A DNA stretch of 64,000 nt from Micrococcus sp. (GTDB lineage Bacteria; Actinomycetota; Actinomycetes; Actinomycetales; Micrococcaceae). The stretch lies in the NCBI GenBank assembly GCA_029961105.1, contig JASBVO010000005.1, positions 62,001-126,000 on the forward strand. The letters are read 5' to 3'. Shown here one piece after another: positions 38,664 to 48,571 of this stretch; within the stretch, counting starts at the first letter, position 1; the number at the start of each line of letters is the position of its first letter. The notes under the pieces were generated by a model. It was given only the letters and a program-made list of their open reading frames with translations, had not been told where the DNA came from and searched no databases. The position numbers and the translations under genes are program-made.

Positions 38664-39458
38664 CTAGCAGAGCGGACGGGTCTCGCACCGCCAGGCGCTG
38701 GTCACGTACGGCAACTCCAGCCGCTCACCGGGCGCGTGGCCCAGGTGCTCGAGCAGGTACCAGTCCAGGTTGGCCCGCATCCGCTCCCGCACGGCGTCCG
38801 TGGCCCGCAGGTGGTAGGACCGGGTGGCCATCAGCTCGTGCAGGCCCTCCGGGGTGATCGCCTGGGCCCAGTGCCACCACCGGCCCTCGGGTGCGGTGAA
38901 CCGCTCCCCCACGACCGGCGGCTGCCGCGGCGGGTGCACGTCGCCGGCGTGCATGATCCGGCTGAGCCGGTGGACCCACGGGACCGAGGTGTCCAGCTGG
39001 TTGGAGACGATGCCCAGCACGCCCGGTCCCGCACCGCCGCCCAGCAGCCGTGCCGCCTCAGCCGCCCCGTCCTCCGGGTCCATCCAGTGCCAGGACTGGG
39101 CGGCGGTGACCACGTCCGCGCAGCCGTCGGGCAGCCCGGTCTGCTCGCCGCGGGCCTGCACGGTGCGGACCCGCGGCAGCGCGCCCCGCAGGACCTCGAG
39201 CATCGCCGCCGAGGGGTCGACGGCGGTCACCTCCAGGCCGCGGGCGTCCAGCAACGCGGTGAACAGCCCGGTGCCGGCGCCCAGGTCCACGGCCGTCCGG
39301 GCGCCGGCGGGCACCAGGAAGTCCACGACGCCGGCCGGATATGCCGGCCGGATCGCGTCGTAGCGCTCACCGGAGGCGTGGAACGCCTCGCCCGCCTCAC
39401 GCCGGGCGGTGTCCGTCAGCCGGGGCGCCGCCGTCGGGCGTTGCGGGACGGCACTCAC
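38664..39458 (-). CDS. Class I SAM-dependent methyltransferase
   Basis: The 264-residue product has a clear SAM-binding motif, AVDLGAGTGLFTALL (about 56–70), and an acidic post-I motif VTAVDPSA. It resembles UbiE/Methyltransf_11 small-molecule methyltransferases with FHASGERYDAIRPAYP near the start. The start is GTG, overlapping the ribF stop. The substrate is unknown; the link to ribF is positional only. Confidence 0.87.
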   Translation of the reverse strand: MSAVPQRPTAAPRLTDTARREAGEAFHASGERYDAIRPAYPAGVVDFLVPAGARTAVDLGAGTGLFTALLDARGLEVTAVDPSAAMLEVLRGALPRVRTVQARGEQTGLPDGCADVVTAAQSWHWMDPEDGAAEAARLLGGGAGPGVLGIVSNQLDTSVPWVHRLSRIMHAGDVHPPRQPPVVGERFTAPEGRWWHWAQAITPEGLHELMATRSYHLRATDAVRERMRANLDWYLLEHLGHAPGERLELPYVTSAWRCETRPLC

Positions 39459-40405
39459 GGGGAGACGGCGAGGACGCGGCGGGTGCGGTCGACGTCGTCG
39501 GTCATCTGGTCGATCAGCTTCGGGATGCCCTCGAAGGCCACCATGCCGCGCAACCGCTCGACGAACTCGACCGCGACCTGCTGTCCGTACAGGTCGAAGT
39601 CCTCCACGGCCTCATCGGGCCGGTCGATGACGTGGGCCTCAACCACGCGGGAGACCCCGTCGAAGGTCGGGTTGGAGCCCACGGAGATGGCGGCCGGCCA
39701 GCGGCGGCCGGACTCCTCGTAGAGCCAGCCCGCGTACACGCCGTCGGCCGGGATCATGCCCTGGACCTCATCGGAGAGGTTGGCGGTGGGGAAGCCGAGT
39801 TCCCGGCCGCGGGCGAAGCCGTGCACGACCTCGCCGTGGACCCGGTGGTTGCGACCCAGCACGCCCGCGGCCTCGGCCACGTCGCCGGCCCGCAGCGCGT
39901 CCCGGATCCAGGTGGAGGAGCACCGGCGGTCGTCGCCATAGTCGGCCACCGGGACGACGGTGAAGTGGTACTTCTCGCCCAGGGCGCGCATCGTGTCGAA
40001 GTCGCCGGCGTTCCGGTACCCGAAGCGCACGTCCCGCCCGACCACCACGGTGCGGGCATGGAGGGCGTTGACGATGACGTTGCGCACGAACTCCTCCGGG
40101 CTCTGCTGGGCGAACTCGAGGGTGTAGTGGATGACCACCAGGCCGTCCAGGCCCACCTGGGCCAGCAAGCGGGACTTCTCGGACAGGTCGGTGATGGACT
40201 CCTGCGGCTCGTTGGGCCGGTGGACCACGCGTGGGTGCGGGTCGAAGGTGATGGCGATCGCGCACAGCCCGGCGGACCGGGCGGTGGAGACCACGTGCTC
40301 CAGCACCTGCCGGTGGCCCCGGTGCACGCCGTCGAAATTGCCGATGGTCACGACGGACGGCTCCAGTCCCGGTGGCACCTCGGCCAGTCCGTCCCAGTAG
40401 TGCAC
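39455..40405 (-). CDS. ribF: Bifunctional riboflavin kinase/FAD synthetase
   Basis: RibF phosphorylates riboflavin to FMN and adenylylates it to FAD. In the 316-residue product the N-terminal nucleotidyltransferase domain has GNFDGVHRGH (22–31), and the C-terminal riboflavin kinase domain has GRELGFPTANL. The GTG at 40405 was chosen because AAGGA lies 7 bp upstream and the reading begins M-HYWDGLAEVPP, as in relatives. Position downstream of truB is typical. No FMN riboswitch is seen. Confidence 0.95.
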   Translation of the reverse strand: MHYWDGLAEVPPGLEPSVVTIGNFDGVHRGHRQVLEHVVSTARSAGLCAIAITFDPHPRVVHRPNEPQESITDLSEKSRLLAQVGLDGLVVIHYTLEFAQQSPEEFVRNVIVNALHARTVVVGRDVRFGYRNAGDFDTMRALGEKYHFTVVPVADYGDDRRCSSTWIRDALRAGDVAEAAGVLGRNHRVHGEVVHGFARGRELGFPTANLSDEVQGMIPADGVYAGWLYEESGRRWPAAISVGSNPTFDGVSRVVEAHVIDRPDEAVEDFDLYGQQVAVEFVERLRGMVAFEGIPKLIDQMTDDVDRTRRVLAVSP

Positions 40406-40463
40406 TACGGTCCTTCCGCCTCGCCGTTCCTTCACGTCCCCGGGGTTCCGGGGACGTTGAACA

Positions 40464-40937
40464 TTATCCACCCGCTCCGGGGCGGCCTGCGACTTCGCCG
40501 CGTGGGCCCCGGACCGGCCGGTGGGTGAGCAGCCAGGCCAGGCCGAGGACGGGCAGCACCAAGGGGACGTAACCGTAGCCTGCGCCGAAGCGGCTCCAGA
40601 CGGTGTCGTCGGCGAACAGCTGGGGGTCCAGCACGGTCCACAGGCCCACGCCGACCACCCCGACGAGTTCCACCGAGACGGACACCAGGGAGACGTACCA
40701 GGCGGTGCGCCCGGAACGCGCCAGGGACAGCGTGGCCACGATGTACACCGCGGCGGCGAACGCGGAGAGCAGGTAGGCCAGCGGTGCGGCGGAGAACTCC
40801 GTGGCGAGCTGGTACACCGACCGGGCGAAGGAGGACAGGGCGAAGACCGCGTAGACCATCACCAGGATGCGGCCCAGCCCCTGGTTGCGCTTCGGGCGCG
40901 CGGGAACGCTTCCGGACTCGAGGACCTTCTCAGCCAA
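40464..40937 (-). CDS. Conserved small membrane protein
   Basis: The 157-residue protein has four hydrophobic segments and starts with TTG, overlapping the upstream membrane-protein gene by 8 bp, with AGGTG ahead of it. The N-terminus contains KRNQGLGRILVMVYAVFAL. Similar unnamed membrane proteins occur near truB and ribF in Micrococcaceae. The function is unknown. Confidence 0.75.
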   Translation of the reverse strand: MAEKVLESGSVPARPKRNQGLGRILVMVYAVFALSSFARSVYQLATEFSAAPLAYLLSAFAAAVYIVATLSLARSGRTAWYVSLVSVSVELVGVVGVGLWTVLDPQLFADDTVWSRFGAGYGYVPLVLPVLGLAWLLTHRPVRGPRGEVAGRPGAGG

Positions 40938-41292
40938 ACCAGATCACCTGCATCCTGTACAACATCACGAAGATGGTGGGGCCGACGGCGGCCATCACCA
41001 GGTTGGACCAGCGCGTCTTGTCCGTCACCGCCCAGACGAAGGCGATCACGGGCACGACCAGCGCGGTGAGCACGTAGCCCCAGAACTCCCAGGCCGCGCC
41101 CTGGACCGGTTCGGCACCGGCCATCCGGAACGCCGCGCCGATGCCGTAGACGAGCAGGAACAGCTCGACGGCGGCGAGGGACAGGATCGAGGCGTCGTCC
41201 GGGAACCGCCGCAGCGCCGTCATGACGACGCAGATGACCAGGGACACGGCGCACAGGGCCGTCCCGGCCCAGAACCAGGCGTCGAAGATCAC
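40930..41292 (-). CDS. Conserved small membrane protein
   Basis: The 120-residue protein has four hydrophobic segments spread over its whole length and almost no soluble domain. It overlaps the truB stop by ATGA and the next gene by 8 bp, so the two membrane proteins are probably made together as a pair. No family is recognised. Confidence 0.77.
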   Translation of the reverse strand: MIFDAWFWAGTALCAVSLVICVVMTALRRFPDDASILSLAAVELFLLVYGIGAAFRMAGAEPVQGAAWEFWGYVLTALVVPVIAFVWAVTDKTRWSNLVMAAVGPTIFVMLYRMQVIWFG

Positions 41293-42236
41293 GGCGTACC
41301 GCCCGAGGGGGCCGGGGCGAAGACGATCTCGGGCTTGGCCTCCAGGCCTGTTCCGTCCCGGCCGGCCCGGTCGCTGATGAGCGCGACGACGGACCCGTCC
41401 GGGGCCTGCGCCGCCACCGTGCCCTCGCGGCCGGTCGGAGCGATCCGCCGGCCGAAGGACAGCTCCACGGCCTCGTCCGGGGTCAGCCGGCGCACGGGGA
41501 ACAGCCCTGCGGCGGCCTCGGACAGCTCGGTCGCGGTGAACCGCCTGCCCAGCTGCTCGATGGTCACGGCATCCTCCACGGAGAAGGGCCCGACGACGGT
41601 GCGGCGCAGCGCCGTCAGGTGGCCCCCGGTCCCCAGCGCCTCGCCGAGGTCACGGGCCAGGGCCCGGATGTAGGTGCCGGAGGAGCAGTCCACCTCCACG
41701 TCCAGGTCCACGGCCCGCCCGCCGTCGAGGCGCCGGAAGCCGGTCAGCTCGAAGCGGCGGACGGTGACCGACCGGGCCTGCAGGGCGATGTCCTCACCGG
41801 CCCGGACGCGGTCGTAGGCGCGCCGGCCGTCCACCTTGATGGCGGACACGGCCGAGGGCACCTGCTGGATCGCACCGGTCAGCGGGACCATGGCCGCACG
41901 CACCCGGTCCTCCGTGACGGCGTTCGCGAGCCTGGTCTGCAGGACCTCGCCCTCGGCGTCATCGGTCACCGTGCTCTGGCCGAGCCGCACGGTGGCCAGG
42001 TAGGTCTTGTCGGAGCCGGTGATCGCGGTGAGCAGGCGGGTGGCCTTGTTGAACCCGATCACCAGCAGGCCCGTGGCCATCGGGTCGAGGGTGCCGGCGT
42101 GGCCGACCTTGCGGGTGCCGGCCAGCCGGCGGACCTTCCCGACGACGTCGTGGGAGGTCCAGCCGGCCGGCTTGTCCACCAGCACCAGCCCGGAGGCCGA
42201 GGTGCCGGGAGCGCCCTCGGGCAGCTCCCGGCTCAC
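41289..42236 (-). CDS. truB: tRNA pseudouridine(55) synthase
   Basis: TruB makes pseudouridine 55 in the T-loop of tRNAs. The 315-residue product has the catalytic motif HAGTLDP (46–52) with Asp51 and the start signature LVLVDKPAGWTSHDVV. The C-terminal PUA-like region is present. The start is GTG, overlapping the rbfA stop; the end overlaps the next gene by ATGA. Confidence 0.97.
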   Translation of the reverse strand: MSRELPEGAPGTSASGLVLVDKPAGWTSHDVVGKVRRLAGTRKVGHAGTLDPMATGLLVIGFNKATRLLTAITGSDKTYLATVRLGQSTVTDDAEGEVLQTRLANAVTEDRVRAAMVPLTGAIQQVPSAVSAIKVDGRRAYDRVRAGEDIALQARSVTVRRFELTGFRRLDGGRAVDLDVEVDCSSGTYIRALARDLGEALGTGGHLTALRRTVVGPFSVEDAVTIEQLGRRFTATELSEAAAGLFPVRRLTPDEAVELSFGRRIAPTGREGTVAAQAPDGSVVALISDRAGRDGTGLEAKPEIVFAPAPSGGTP

Positions 42237-42670
42237 CGGGGGCTGTCCTCGTCCCCGTCCGTGCGGTAAGGGTCGGCATCGCCCGCGAAGCTGGCGTTCT
42301 GCCGCAGGCGGGCCAGTTCGGCATCGCGTTCGCGGGCCTGCTGCAGGACTTGCTCGAGGTGGGCCGCGGCCTCGGGGACCTCGTCCGCCACGAACTCGAG
42401 GGTGGGCACCAGCCGGATGGTCAGCTGGCGTCCGACCTCGTGGCGGATGGTGCCCCGGTGGGTCTCGAGGACCTGCCGGGCACCCTCCGCGGCCTCATCG
42501 TCACCGAGGACCGTGTAGTACACGGTGGCGTGCTGCAGGTCGTTCGTGACCCGCACCTCGGTGATCGTGATCGACTCCGTCCGGTCGTCCTTGACCCGCT
42601 TTCGCAGGGCCTCGGCGACCAGCACCTTGATGCGTTGGGCCAGACGGCCCGCGCGTGCCGGATCGGCCAT
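42233..42670 (-). CDS. rbfA: Ribosome-binding factor A
   Basis: RbfA binds 16S rRNA helix 1 and aids late 30S maturation. The 145-residue KH-like protein has the family features RLAQRIKVLVAEALRKRVKD near the start and HATVYYTVLGDDE in the middle. It lies 35 bp after infB and overlaps truB. Confidence 0.96.
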   Translation of the reverse strand: MADPARAGRLAQRIKVLVAEALRKRVKDDRTESITITEVRVTNDLQHATVYYTVLGDDEAAEGARQVLETHRGTIRHEVGRQLTIRLVPTLEFVADEVPEAAAHLEQVLQQARERDAELARLRQNASFAGDADPYRTDGDEDSPR

Positions 42671-42705
42671 GGGACTTCAGTCCTTTCTTCCGTGCCTGAC
42701 GCGCA

Positions 42706-45612
42706 TCAGGCGCGCGGCTTCTCCTGCATCTCGAAGGTCTCGACGACGTCGCCTTCCTTGATGTCGTTGAAGCCGCCCAGGCCGATACCACACTCGTAGC
42801 CCTCGCGGACCTCGGTGGCATCGTCCTTGAACCGGCGCAGGGACTCGATCTTGAGGTTGTCCGCCACCACGGCGCCGTCCCGCACGAGGCGGGCGGAGGC
42901 GTTGCGTCGGATGATCCCGGAGCGCACGAGGGAACCGGCGATGTTGCCCCACTTGGAGGAGCGGAACACCTCGCGGACCTCCGCGGTGCCCAGCTGGACC
43001 TCCTCGTACTCCGGCTTGAGCATGCCCTTCAGCGCGTTCTCGATGTCATCGATCGCGTCGTAGATCACCGAGTAGAAGCGCATGTCCACGCCCTCCTTGT
43101 CGGCGAGGTCGGCGACTCGCTCGGCCGGACGGACGTTGAAGCCGATGATGATGGCGTTGTCCACGGTGGCCAGGTTGACGTCGTTCTGGGTGATCGCACC
43201 CACGCCGCGGTGGATGACGCGCAGCTGGACGTCATCCCCGACCTCGATCTCCAGCAGGGAGTCCTCGAGCGCCTCGACGGCACCGGAGGCGTCACCCTTG
43301 ATGATGAGGTTGAGGGTGTCGATCTTGCCCTCGGCCACGGCCTGGTCGAAGTTCTCCAGGGAGATCCGCTTGCGGCGCTTGGCCAGCATGGCGTTGCGGT
43401 CGGCGGCCTCACGCTTCTCGGCGATCTGCCGGGCCGTGCGGTCGTCCTCGGTCACCAGGAAGGTGTCACCGGCCCGCGGCACGGACGACAGTCCCAGCAC
43501 CTGGACCGGACGCGAGGGCAAGGCCTCCGAGACGTTCTCGCCGTCATCGTCGAACATCGCCCGGACGCGGCCGTGGGCATTGCCCACCACCATGTTGTCC
43601 CCGACGCGCAGGGTGCCCGACTGGACCAGGACGGTGACCACGGAACCGCGGCCCTTGTCCAGGTTCGCCTCGATGGCCACGCCGCGGGCGCCCTTGTTGG
43701 GGTTCGCGGTGAGGTCCAGCGCGGCGTCCGCGGTCAGCAGGATGGCCGAGAGCAGGTCGTCGATGTTGAGGTTGTTCTTCGCCGAGACGTCCACGAACAT
43801 CGTGTCGCCGCCGTACTCCTCGGGCACCAGGCCGTACTCGGTGAGCTGGCCACGGATCTTGTCCGGGGAGGCCTCCGGCTTGTCGATCTTGTTGACCGCC
43901 ACCACGATCGGCACGCCGGCCGCCTTGGCGTGGTTCAGGGCCTCGACGGTCTGCGGCATGACGCCGTCATCCGCTGCCACCACGAGCACGGCGATGTCCG
44001 TGACCTTGGCACCACGGGCACGCATGGCGGTGAACGCCTCGTGGCCCGGGGTGTCGATGAAGGTCAGCTTCCGCTCCGTGCCGTCGTGCTCGAAGTCCAC
44101 CTGGTAGGCGCCGATGTGCTGGGTGATGCCGCCGGCCTCGCCCTCGATCACCTTGGTGGACCGGATGGCGTCCAGCAGGCGGGTCTTGCCGTGGTCGACG
44201 TGGCCCATCACGGTGACGACGGCCGGACGACGCTCGAGGTCCTCCTCGGTCTCGGCGGCCTGCTCGGCCTCGAGGTCGATGTCGAAGGTCTCCAGCAGCT
44301 CCTTGTCCTCGTCCTCGGGCGAGACGATCTCGATCGAGTAGCCGAGTTCCTCGGCGAGCACGGCGAAGGTGTCCTCGTCCAGGGACTGGTTGGCGTTGGC
44401 CATCTCACCGAGCTGGAACAGCACCTTCACCAGGGCTGCCGAGTCGGCATTGATCTTCTCGGCCAGGTCGGCGAGGGAGGAACCGCGGCGCAGCCGGATG
44501 CTCTGGCCGTTGCCGCGCGGAACCTTGACGCCGCCGATCTCGCGCGTCTGCTGCTCGAGCTCCTGGCGCTTCGCGCGCTTGGACTTGCGCTGCTTGCCGC
44601 GAGGGCCGCCACCGCGGCCGAACGCACCCTGGGTGCCACCGCGGGCGGTGCGGCCACCGCGCGGACCGCCACCGGCGGGACCGCCGCCGGTGCCGGCGCC
44701 GCCACCGGGACGGCCACGGCCTCCCGGACGCGCCGAGGCGGGAGCGGGCTTGTTGATGTGGCCCGGCATCATGTTCGGGCTCGGACGCGGGCCGCCCGGA
44801 CGCGCGGCCGCCGCACCGGTGCCGGTGCCTGCGCCGGCGGCCGGACGGGGACCGCCGGGACGCGGGCCGCCGGGGCGGGGACCGCCGGAGCGCTCCTCCG
44901 GACGGCCCGACCGCATGCCCTGCTTGGGCGCGAAGGGGTTGTTGCCCGGACGCGGGCCGCCGGGGCGGGGACCGCCCGGACGCGCACCACCGGTGCGGGC
45001 ACCGGAGTCCTTCGAGGTGTAGGGGTTGTTCCCGGGGCGTGCTCCGCCCGGCTTGGGCGCGCCGGCGCGGGAGGGCTGGGCCGGACGGGGGGCACCCGGC
45101 TTCGCGGCCGAAGAGGGGGCCTTCGGCGCCGCAGGGCCCGGAGTCGGGGCGGCACTGCCGGGCGCCGGGGTCTTCTCGACGGCGGCCGGGGCCTCCGTGC
45201 CACCGGTGGGCTGCGGAGCCGGGGCCGGGGCGGCCGGCTTCTCGGCCTGGGCCGCCGGGGCGGTGGCTGCGGGCTTCTCGGCCGGGGCCGCGGGGGCCGG
45301 AGCGGCGGGCTTCTCAGCCGGGGCCTGGGCGGCGGGCTTCGGCGCTGCTGCGCCGGGCTTCGCGCCACCGGGCTTCGGGGCGGAGGCGTTGGGGGCACCG
45401 GCCTTCGCGCCGGCAGACGCGGCGGGGGCAGGGGCGTTCGAGGACTTGGGGGCGGCGTTCGCATAGGCGGAACGCAGCTTCTTGACCACCGGGGGTTCGA
45501 TGGTCGAGGAGGCGGAGCGAACGAATTCGCCCATGTCCTGAAGCTTGTTCAGGGCCTCCTTGGATGAAATGCCGAGCTCCTTGGCGAGCTCGTGGACGCG
45601 GACCTTGGCCAC
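42706..45612 (-). CDS. infB: Translation initiation factor IF-2
   Basis: IF-2 is the GTPase that brings initiator tRNA to the ribosome. The 968-residue product has an N-terminal helical module (1–50), a very long Ala/Pro/Lys then Gly/Pro/Arg-rich linker (about 55–345), a conserved helical segment, and the G domain: G1 GHVDHGKT (470–477), G3 DTPGHE (520–525), G4 NKID (574–577), followed by domains II to IV. The linker repeats GGPRPGG and RPGNNP units; such linkers are usual in actinobacterial IF-2. A 133-nt leader separates it from ylxR. Confidence 0.97.
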   Translation of the reverse strand: MAKVRVHELAKELGISSKEALNKLQDMGEFVRSASSTIEPPVVKKLRSAYANAAPKSSNAPAPAASAGAKAGAPNASAPKPGGAKPGAAAPKPAAQAPAEKPAAPAPAAPAEKPAATAPAAQAEKPAAPAPAPQPTGGTEAPAAVEKTPAPGSAAPTPGPAAPKAPSSAAKPGAPRPAQPSRAGAPKPGGARPGNNPYTSKDSGARTGGARPGGPRPGGPRPGNNPFAPKQGMRSGRPEERSGGPRPGGPRPGGPRPAAGAGTGTGAAAARPGGPRPSPNMMPGHINKPAPASARPGGRGRPGGGAGTGGGPAGGGPRGGRTARGGTQGAFGRGGGPRGKQRKSKRAKRQELEQQTREIGGVKVPRGNGQSIRLRRGSSLADLAEKINADSAALVKVLFQLGEMANANQSLDEDTFAVLAEELGYSIEIVSPEDEDKELLETFDIDLEAEQAAETEEDLERRPAVVTVMGHVDHGKTRLLDAIRSTKVIEGEAGGITQHIGAYQVDFEHDGTERKLTFIDTPGHEAFTAMRARGAKVTDIAVLVVAADDGVMPQTVEALNHAKAAGVPIVVAVNKIDKPEASPDKIRGQLTEYGLVPEEYGGDTMFVDVSAKNNLNIDDLLSAILLTADAALDLTANPNKGARGVAIEANLDKGRGSVVTVLVQSGTLRVGDNMVVGNAHGRVRAMFDDDGENVSEALPSRPVQVLGLSSVPRAGDTFLVTEDDRTARQIAEKREAADRNAMLAKRRKRISLENFDQAVAEGKIDTLNLIIKGDASGAVEALEDSLLEIEVGDDVQLRVIHRGVGAITQNDVNLATVDNAIIIGFNVRPAERVADLADKEGVDMRFYSVIYDAIDDIENALKGMLKPEYEEVQLGTAEVREVFRSSKWGNIAGSLVRSGIIRRNASARLVRDGAVVADNLKIESLRRFKDDATEVREGYECGIGLGGFNDIKEGDVVETFEMQEKPRA

Positions 45613-45745
45613 GGTTCTCCTGTTCTGGTCCGCGCCGTGGCCTGCCGGGGAGTCTCAGCTCCTCCTAGGCCGCGTCAGACGGACCGATGTACGTCAAAGG
45701 TGTTCATCGTTGGGCACTCATCGCTTGGTGCTCATCGGGTTTCCA

Positions 45746-46057
45746 TCAGATCTCTGACCCGCTCTCGTCGTTGTTCCTCAGTGCCGGTGCATCCGGATGT
45801 CCGGCGAGCAGGCCGGCCAGACCGGTCGCGTCCACCGGGCCTCGGAAGGCCCGGTTGAAAGCGCCGCGTTTCAGGGCTGCCTGCAGGCAAGCGGGATCCG
45901 GGTGGAGCCAGGCCCCTCGGCCCGGCATGCGGCGGCGCGGGTCGGGGACCACGGATCGGGAACCCGGGACACCGTCCAGCACCAGTCGCACCAGCTTGGT
46001 ATGGTCCTCCCTGCCTCGGCAGCCGACGCAGGTCCGCACCGGGGTGTGTGCCTGCAT
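45746..46057 (-). CDS. ylxR: YlxR family RNA-binding protein
   Basis: The 103-residue protein is a DUF448/YlxR member, a small factor found between nusA and infB and shown in other bacteria to bind RNA or nucleoid targets and RnpA-type partners. The motif RTCVGCR (8–14) and the segment PGRGAWLHPDPAC are diagnostic. A 91-nt gap separates it from nusA. Confidence 0.92.
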   Translation of the reverse strand: MQAHTPVRTCVGCRGREDHTKLVRLVLDGVPGSRSVVPDPRRRMPGRGAWLHPDPACLQAALKRGAFNRAFRGPVDATGLAGLLAGHPDAPALRNNDESGSEI

Positions 46058-46148
46058 GAGGAGTCGTTCTGCCTTCGGAAGGGAAATGGACCTGCTCCAG
46101 TCTACCCCAGTCGTCGTTCCGGCGCCCCTCCCGGGCCCGGAGCGGGAC

Positions 46149-47117
46149 TCAGGCGCCGTCCTCGCCCGCGATGTCGATGCGCCAGCCCGTCAGCTTCGCG
46201 GCCAGGCGCGCGTTCTGGCCCTCCTTGCCGATGGCCAGGGACAACACGTCCCGCGGCACGACCACGCGGGCGGACCGGGTGGCGGCGTCTACCACGGTGA
46301 CCGAGCTCACGCGGGCCGGTGACAGCGCGCTGGCGATGAACCGCTCCGGGTCCTCGCTGTAGTCCACGATGTCGATCTTCTCGTCGTTCAACTCGCTCAT
46401 CACGGCACGGACCCGCGAGCCCATCTCCCCGATGCAGGCACCCTTGGCGTTGACGCCGGGCTTGGCGGACCGCACGGCCATCTTCGTGCGGTGCCCCGCC
46501 TCGCGTGCCAGGGCGAGGATCTCGACCGAGCCGTCCGCGATCTCGGGCACCTCCAGCTCGAACAGCTTGCGGACCAGTCCGGGGTGCGAGCGGGACAGCG
46601 TGATCGACGGGCCCTTCAGGCCGCGGTGGACGTCCACCACATAGGCCCGCAGCCGGGTGCCGTGCGAGTAGTCCTCGCCGGGGACCTGCTCCGGCGGCGG
46701 CAGGACGGCCTCGACGGAGCCGAGGCTGACCTGGATCATGTGCGGGTTCGTGCCCTGCTGGATGAGCCCGGAGATCAGCTCACCCTCCCTGCCCTTGAAT
46801 TCCCCGAGGATCTGGTCGTCCTCGGCATCGCGCAGGCGCTGCAGGATGATCTGGCGGGCCGTGGAGGCGGCGATCCGGCCGAAGCCGGCAGGAGTGTCGT
46901 CGAACTCGCCGACGGCCGTGCCGTCCTCATCGAGCTCGGTGGCCCAGATGGTCACGTGGCCGGTCTTGCGGTCCAGCTCGGCCCGGGCCTGTTGCAGGGC
47001 CCCCGGGGACTTGTGGTACGCGACCAGCAGGGCCTGCTCGATGGTGGGCACGAGCTTGTCCAGCGGGATCTCGCGCTCCTTCTCCAGCAGCCGCAGCGCG
47101 CTCATGTCGATGTCCAC
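46149..47117 (-). CDS. nusA: Transcription termination/antitermination protein NusA
   Basis: NusA binds RNA polymerase and nascent RNA and modulates pausing and termination. The 322-residue product has the N-terminal polymerase-binding domain, an S1 domain (about 130–200) and two KH domains, with the conserved [26 protein letters not shown] and [22 protein letters not shown] stretches. It lacks the C-terminal acidic repeats of enterobacterial NusA, as is normal for Gram-positives. It starts directly after the rimP stop. Confidence 0.97.
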   Translation of the reverse strand: MDIDMSALRLLEKEREIPLDKLVPTIEQALLVAYHKSPGALQQARAELDRKTGHVTIWATELDEDGTAVGEFDDTPAGFGRIAASTARQIILQRLRDAEDDQILGEFKGREGELISGLIQQGTNPHMIQVSLGSVEAVLPPPEQVPGEDYSHGTRLRAYVVDVHRGLKGPSITLSRSHPGLVRKLFELEVPEIADGSVEILALAREAGHRTKMAVRSAKPGVNAKGACIGEMGSRVRAVMSELNDEKIDIVDYSEDPERFIASALSPARVSSVTVVDAATRSARVVVPRDVLSLAIGKEGQNARLAAKLTGWRIDIAGEDGA

Positions 47118-47696
47118 TCAGACCTCCGTGTCCAGTTGTTCGCGGGAGGCATCGCTGCCACCGGTGCTCAACTCTACCTGTACCCGACCCGGGCCGAGGC
47201 GGTCGTAGGCATGGCGTTCCGGCTCGCCCACCTTGGCGGGCATGCCCTTCTTGGCGCCGGGCCGCACCGGGACGAGCACCACGCCGGTCTCGTCCGCCGC
47301 CTGGAGGCGTCCCGTGATCTCCCGTTCACCCACCGGCACCGAGACCATGCGACCGACGTTGCGGCGCCAGTGCCGCGGCTCGGTCAGGGGACGCGAGACG
47401 CCCGGGGAGGACACCTCCAGCTGGTAGGCCTCGGCGCCGAGCTCCGGCAGGTGGTTCCCGGCGGCGTCCAGCGCGTCGGACACCGCGCCGGCCACGGCGG
47501 CCAGCTCGTCCAGGTCGAGCCCCGCGGTCCCCTCCGCACGGTCGACGACGACCTGCAGGGTGCGGTGCCCGGGCTCGCCGGCCACGGCGACGGACTCGAA
47601 GTAGAGCCCGACGGCATCGACGGCGGCTCCGACCAGCGCGGCCAGCGATCCGGGCTGGCGGTCGGCGGCCTCGGCAGTGGGGTGTTCAGCGGGCAT
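47118..47696 (-). CDS. rimP: Ribosome maturation factor RimP
   Basis: RimP helps assemble the 30S central domain. The 192-residue product contains the family signature YQLEVSSPGVSRPLTEPRHWRRNVG. The ATG at 47696 is preceded by GAGGA. It is the first gene of the rimP–nusA–ylxR–infB–rbfA–truB operon, with a promoter candidate directly upstream. Confidence 0.95.
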   Translation of the reverse strand: MPAEHPTAEAADRQPGSLAALVGAAVDAVGLYFESVAVAGEPGHRTLQVVVDRAEGTAGLDLDELAAVAGAVSDALDAAGNHLPELGAEAYQLEVSSPGVSRPLTEPRHWRRNVGRMVSVPVGEREITGRLQAADETGVVLVPVRPGAKKGMPAKVGEPERHAYDRLGPGRVQVELSTGGSDASREQLDTEV

Positions 47697-47734
47697 ACGT
47701 CCTCGGTTCGTCTCGACGGCGGGGTGTCGGCCCA

Positions 47735-47763
47735 AGGGTACCGGTCCCAGCTGGGATGGCTCA
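47735..47763 (-). promoter_or_regulatory. Candidate promoter of the rimP–nusA–infB operon
   Basis: On the minus strand TGAGCC (47758–47763) and TACCCT (47735–47740) are 17 bp apart. The spacer contains the palindrome TCCCAGCTGGGA. TACCCT is the same -10 candidate as at lexA and hflX. Confidence 0.4.
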
Positions 47764-48552
47764 GGTCCACTCCAGGGCCACGTCGTAGCCCAGCCGGGCG
47801 ATCAGCACGAACACCACGACGAGGAAGACCACGCGGATGAACCCGGCGCCGCGCCTGACGGCCATCCGGGCGCCCACGTAGCCCCCGACCATGTTGGCCA
47901 CCCCGAGGATGAGCCCGAGGCCCAGCAGGATGTGGCCGGAGGGCAGGAAGAACGCGATGGCGCCGAGGTTGGTGGCCAGGTTGACGATCTTGGCCTTGGC
48001 CGAGCCCTGCAGGAAGTCATAGCCGAGCACCGCCACCAGGGCGATGACCAGGAAGGTCCCCGTGCCGGGGCCGAGCAGGCCGTCGTAGAAGCCGATGACC
48101 AGGCCGATGAGGACGGCGACGGCCAGGTGCCGCCGGCCCTCGTAGCGCAGCCCGGTGTCCCGGCCCAGCTGGGGCCGGGCCGCGGTGAACACGGCCACCC
48201 CGATCAGCGCCAGCACGATGACGGGCTTGATCACCCCGGCCGGCAGCAGCGTGGCGACGATCGCCCCGCCGAAGCTGCCGGCCAGGGCGACCGCGGCCAT
48301 CGGCAGCGCGGTGCGCAGGTCCGGGTGCACGCGCCGGTAGTAGGTGACGGTGCTCGTCGTGGTGCCGAAGACGGAGCCCATCTTGTTGGTGGCCAGCGCC
48401 TGCACGGGCGTGATGCCGGGCACCATCAGCAGCACGGGCAGCTGGAGCAGGCCGCCGCCGCCCACGACGGCGTCGATCCAGCCCGCCGCCAGTCCCGCCA
48501 GCACGATCATCACCACCGTGGCGGCGGTGATGTCCTCCAGCCCTGTCAGCAC
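47761..48552 (-). CDS. TauE/SafE (TSUP) family membrane permease
   Basis: The 263-residue protein has about eight hydrophobic segments and the TSUP signature AGWIDAVVGGGGLLQLPVLL near the N-terminus. Characterised members export sulfite or sulfoacetate or move other organosulfur anions; the substrate here is unknown. It lies between proS and rimP on the same strand and may be co-transcribed with proS, whose stop is 19 bp upstream. Confidence 0.9.
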   Translation of the reverse strand: MLTGLEDITAATVVMIVLAGLAAGWIDAVVGGGGLLQLPVLLMVPGITPVQALATNKMGSVFGTTTSTVTYYRRVHPDLRTALPMAAVALAGSFGGAIVATLLPAGVIKPVIVLALIGVAVFTAARPQLGRDTGLRYEGRRHLAVAVLIGLVIGFYDGLLGPGTGTFLVIALVAVLGYDFLQGSAKAKIVNLATNLGAIAFFLPSGHILLGLGLILGVANMVGGYVGARMAVRRGAGFIRVVFLVVVFVLIARLGYDVALEWT

Positions 48553-48571
48553 CGTCCCTTCCCCGGGCGGA

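Noticed and set aside
39455..40463. FMN riboswitch upstream of ribF
   Set aside because: Only about 58 bp separate ribF from the upstream gene, and no conserved riboswitch core is visible.
44640..45460. Repetitive GC-rich DNA that looks like a tandem repeat or CRISPR-like array
   Set aside because: The repeats are irregular and in frame; they encode the [15 protein letters not shown] linker of IF-2. There are no regular spacers.
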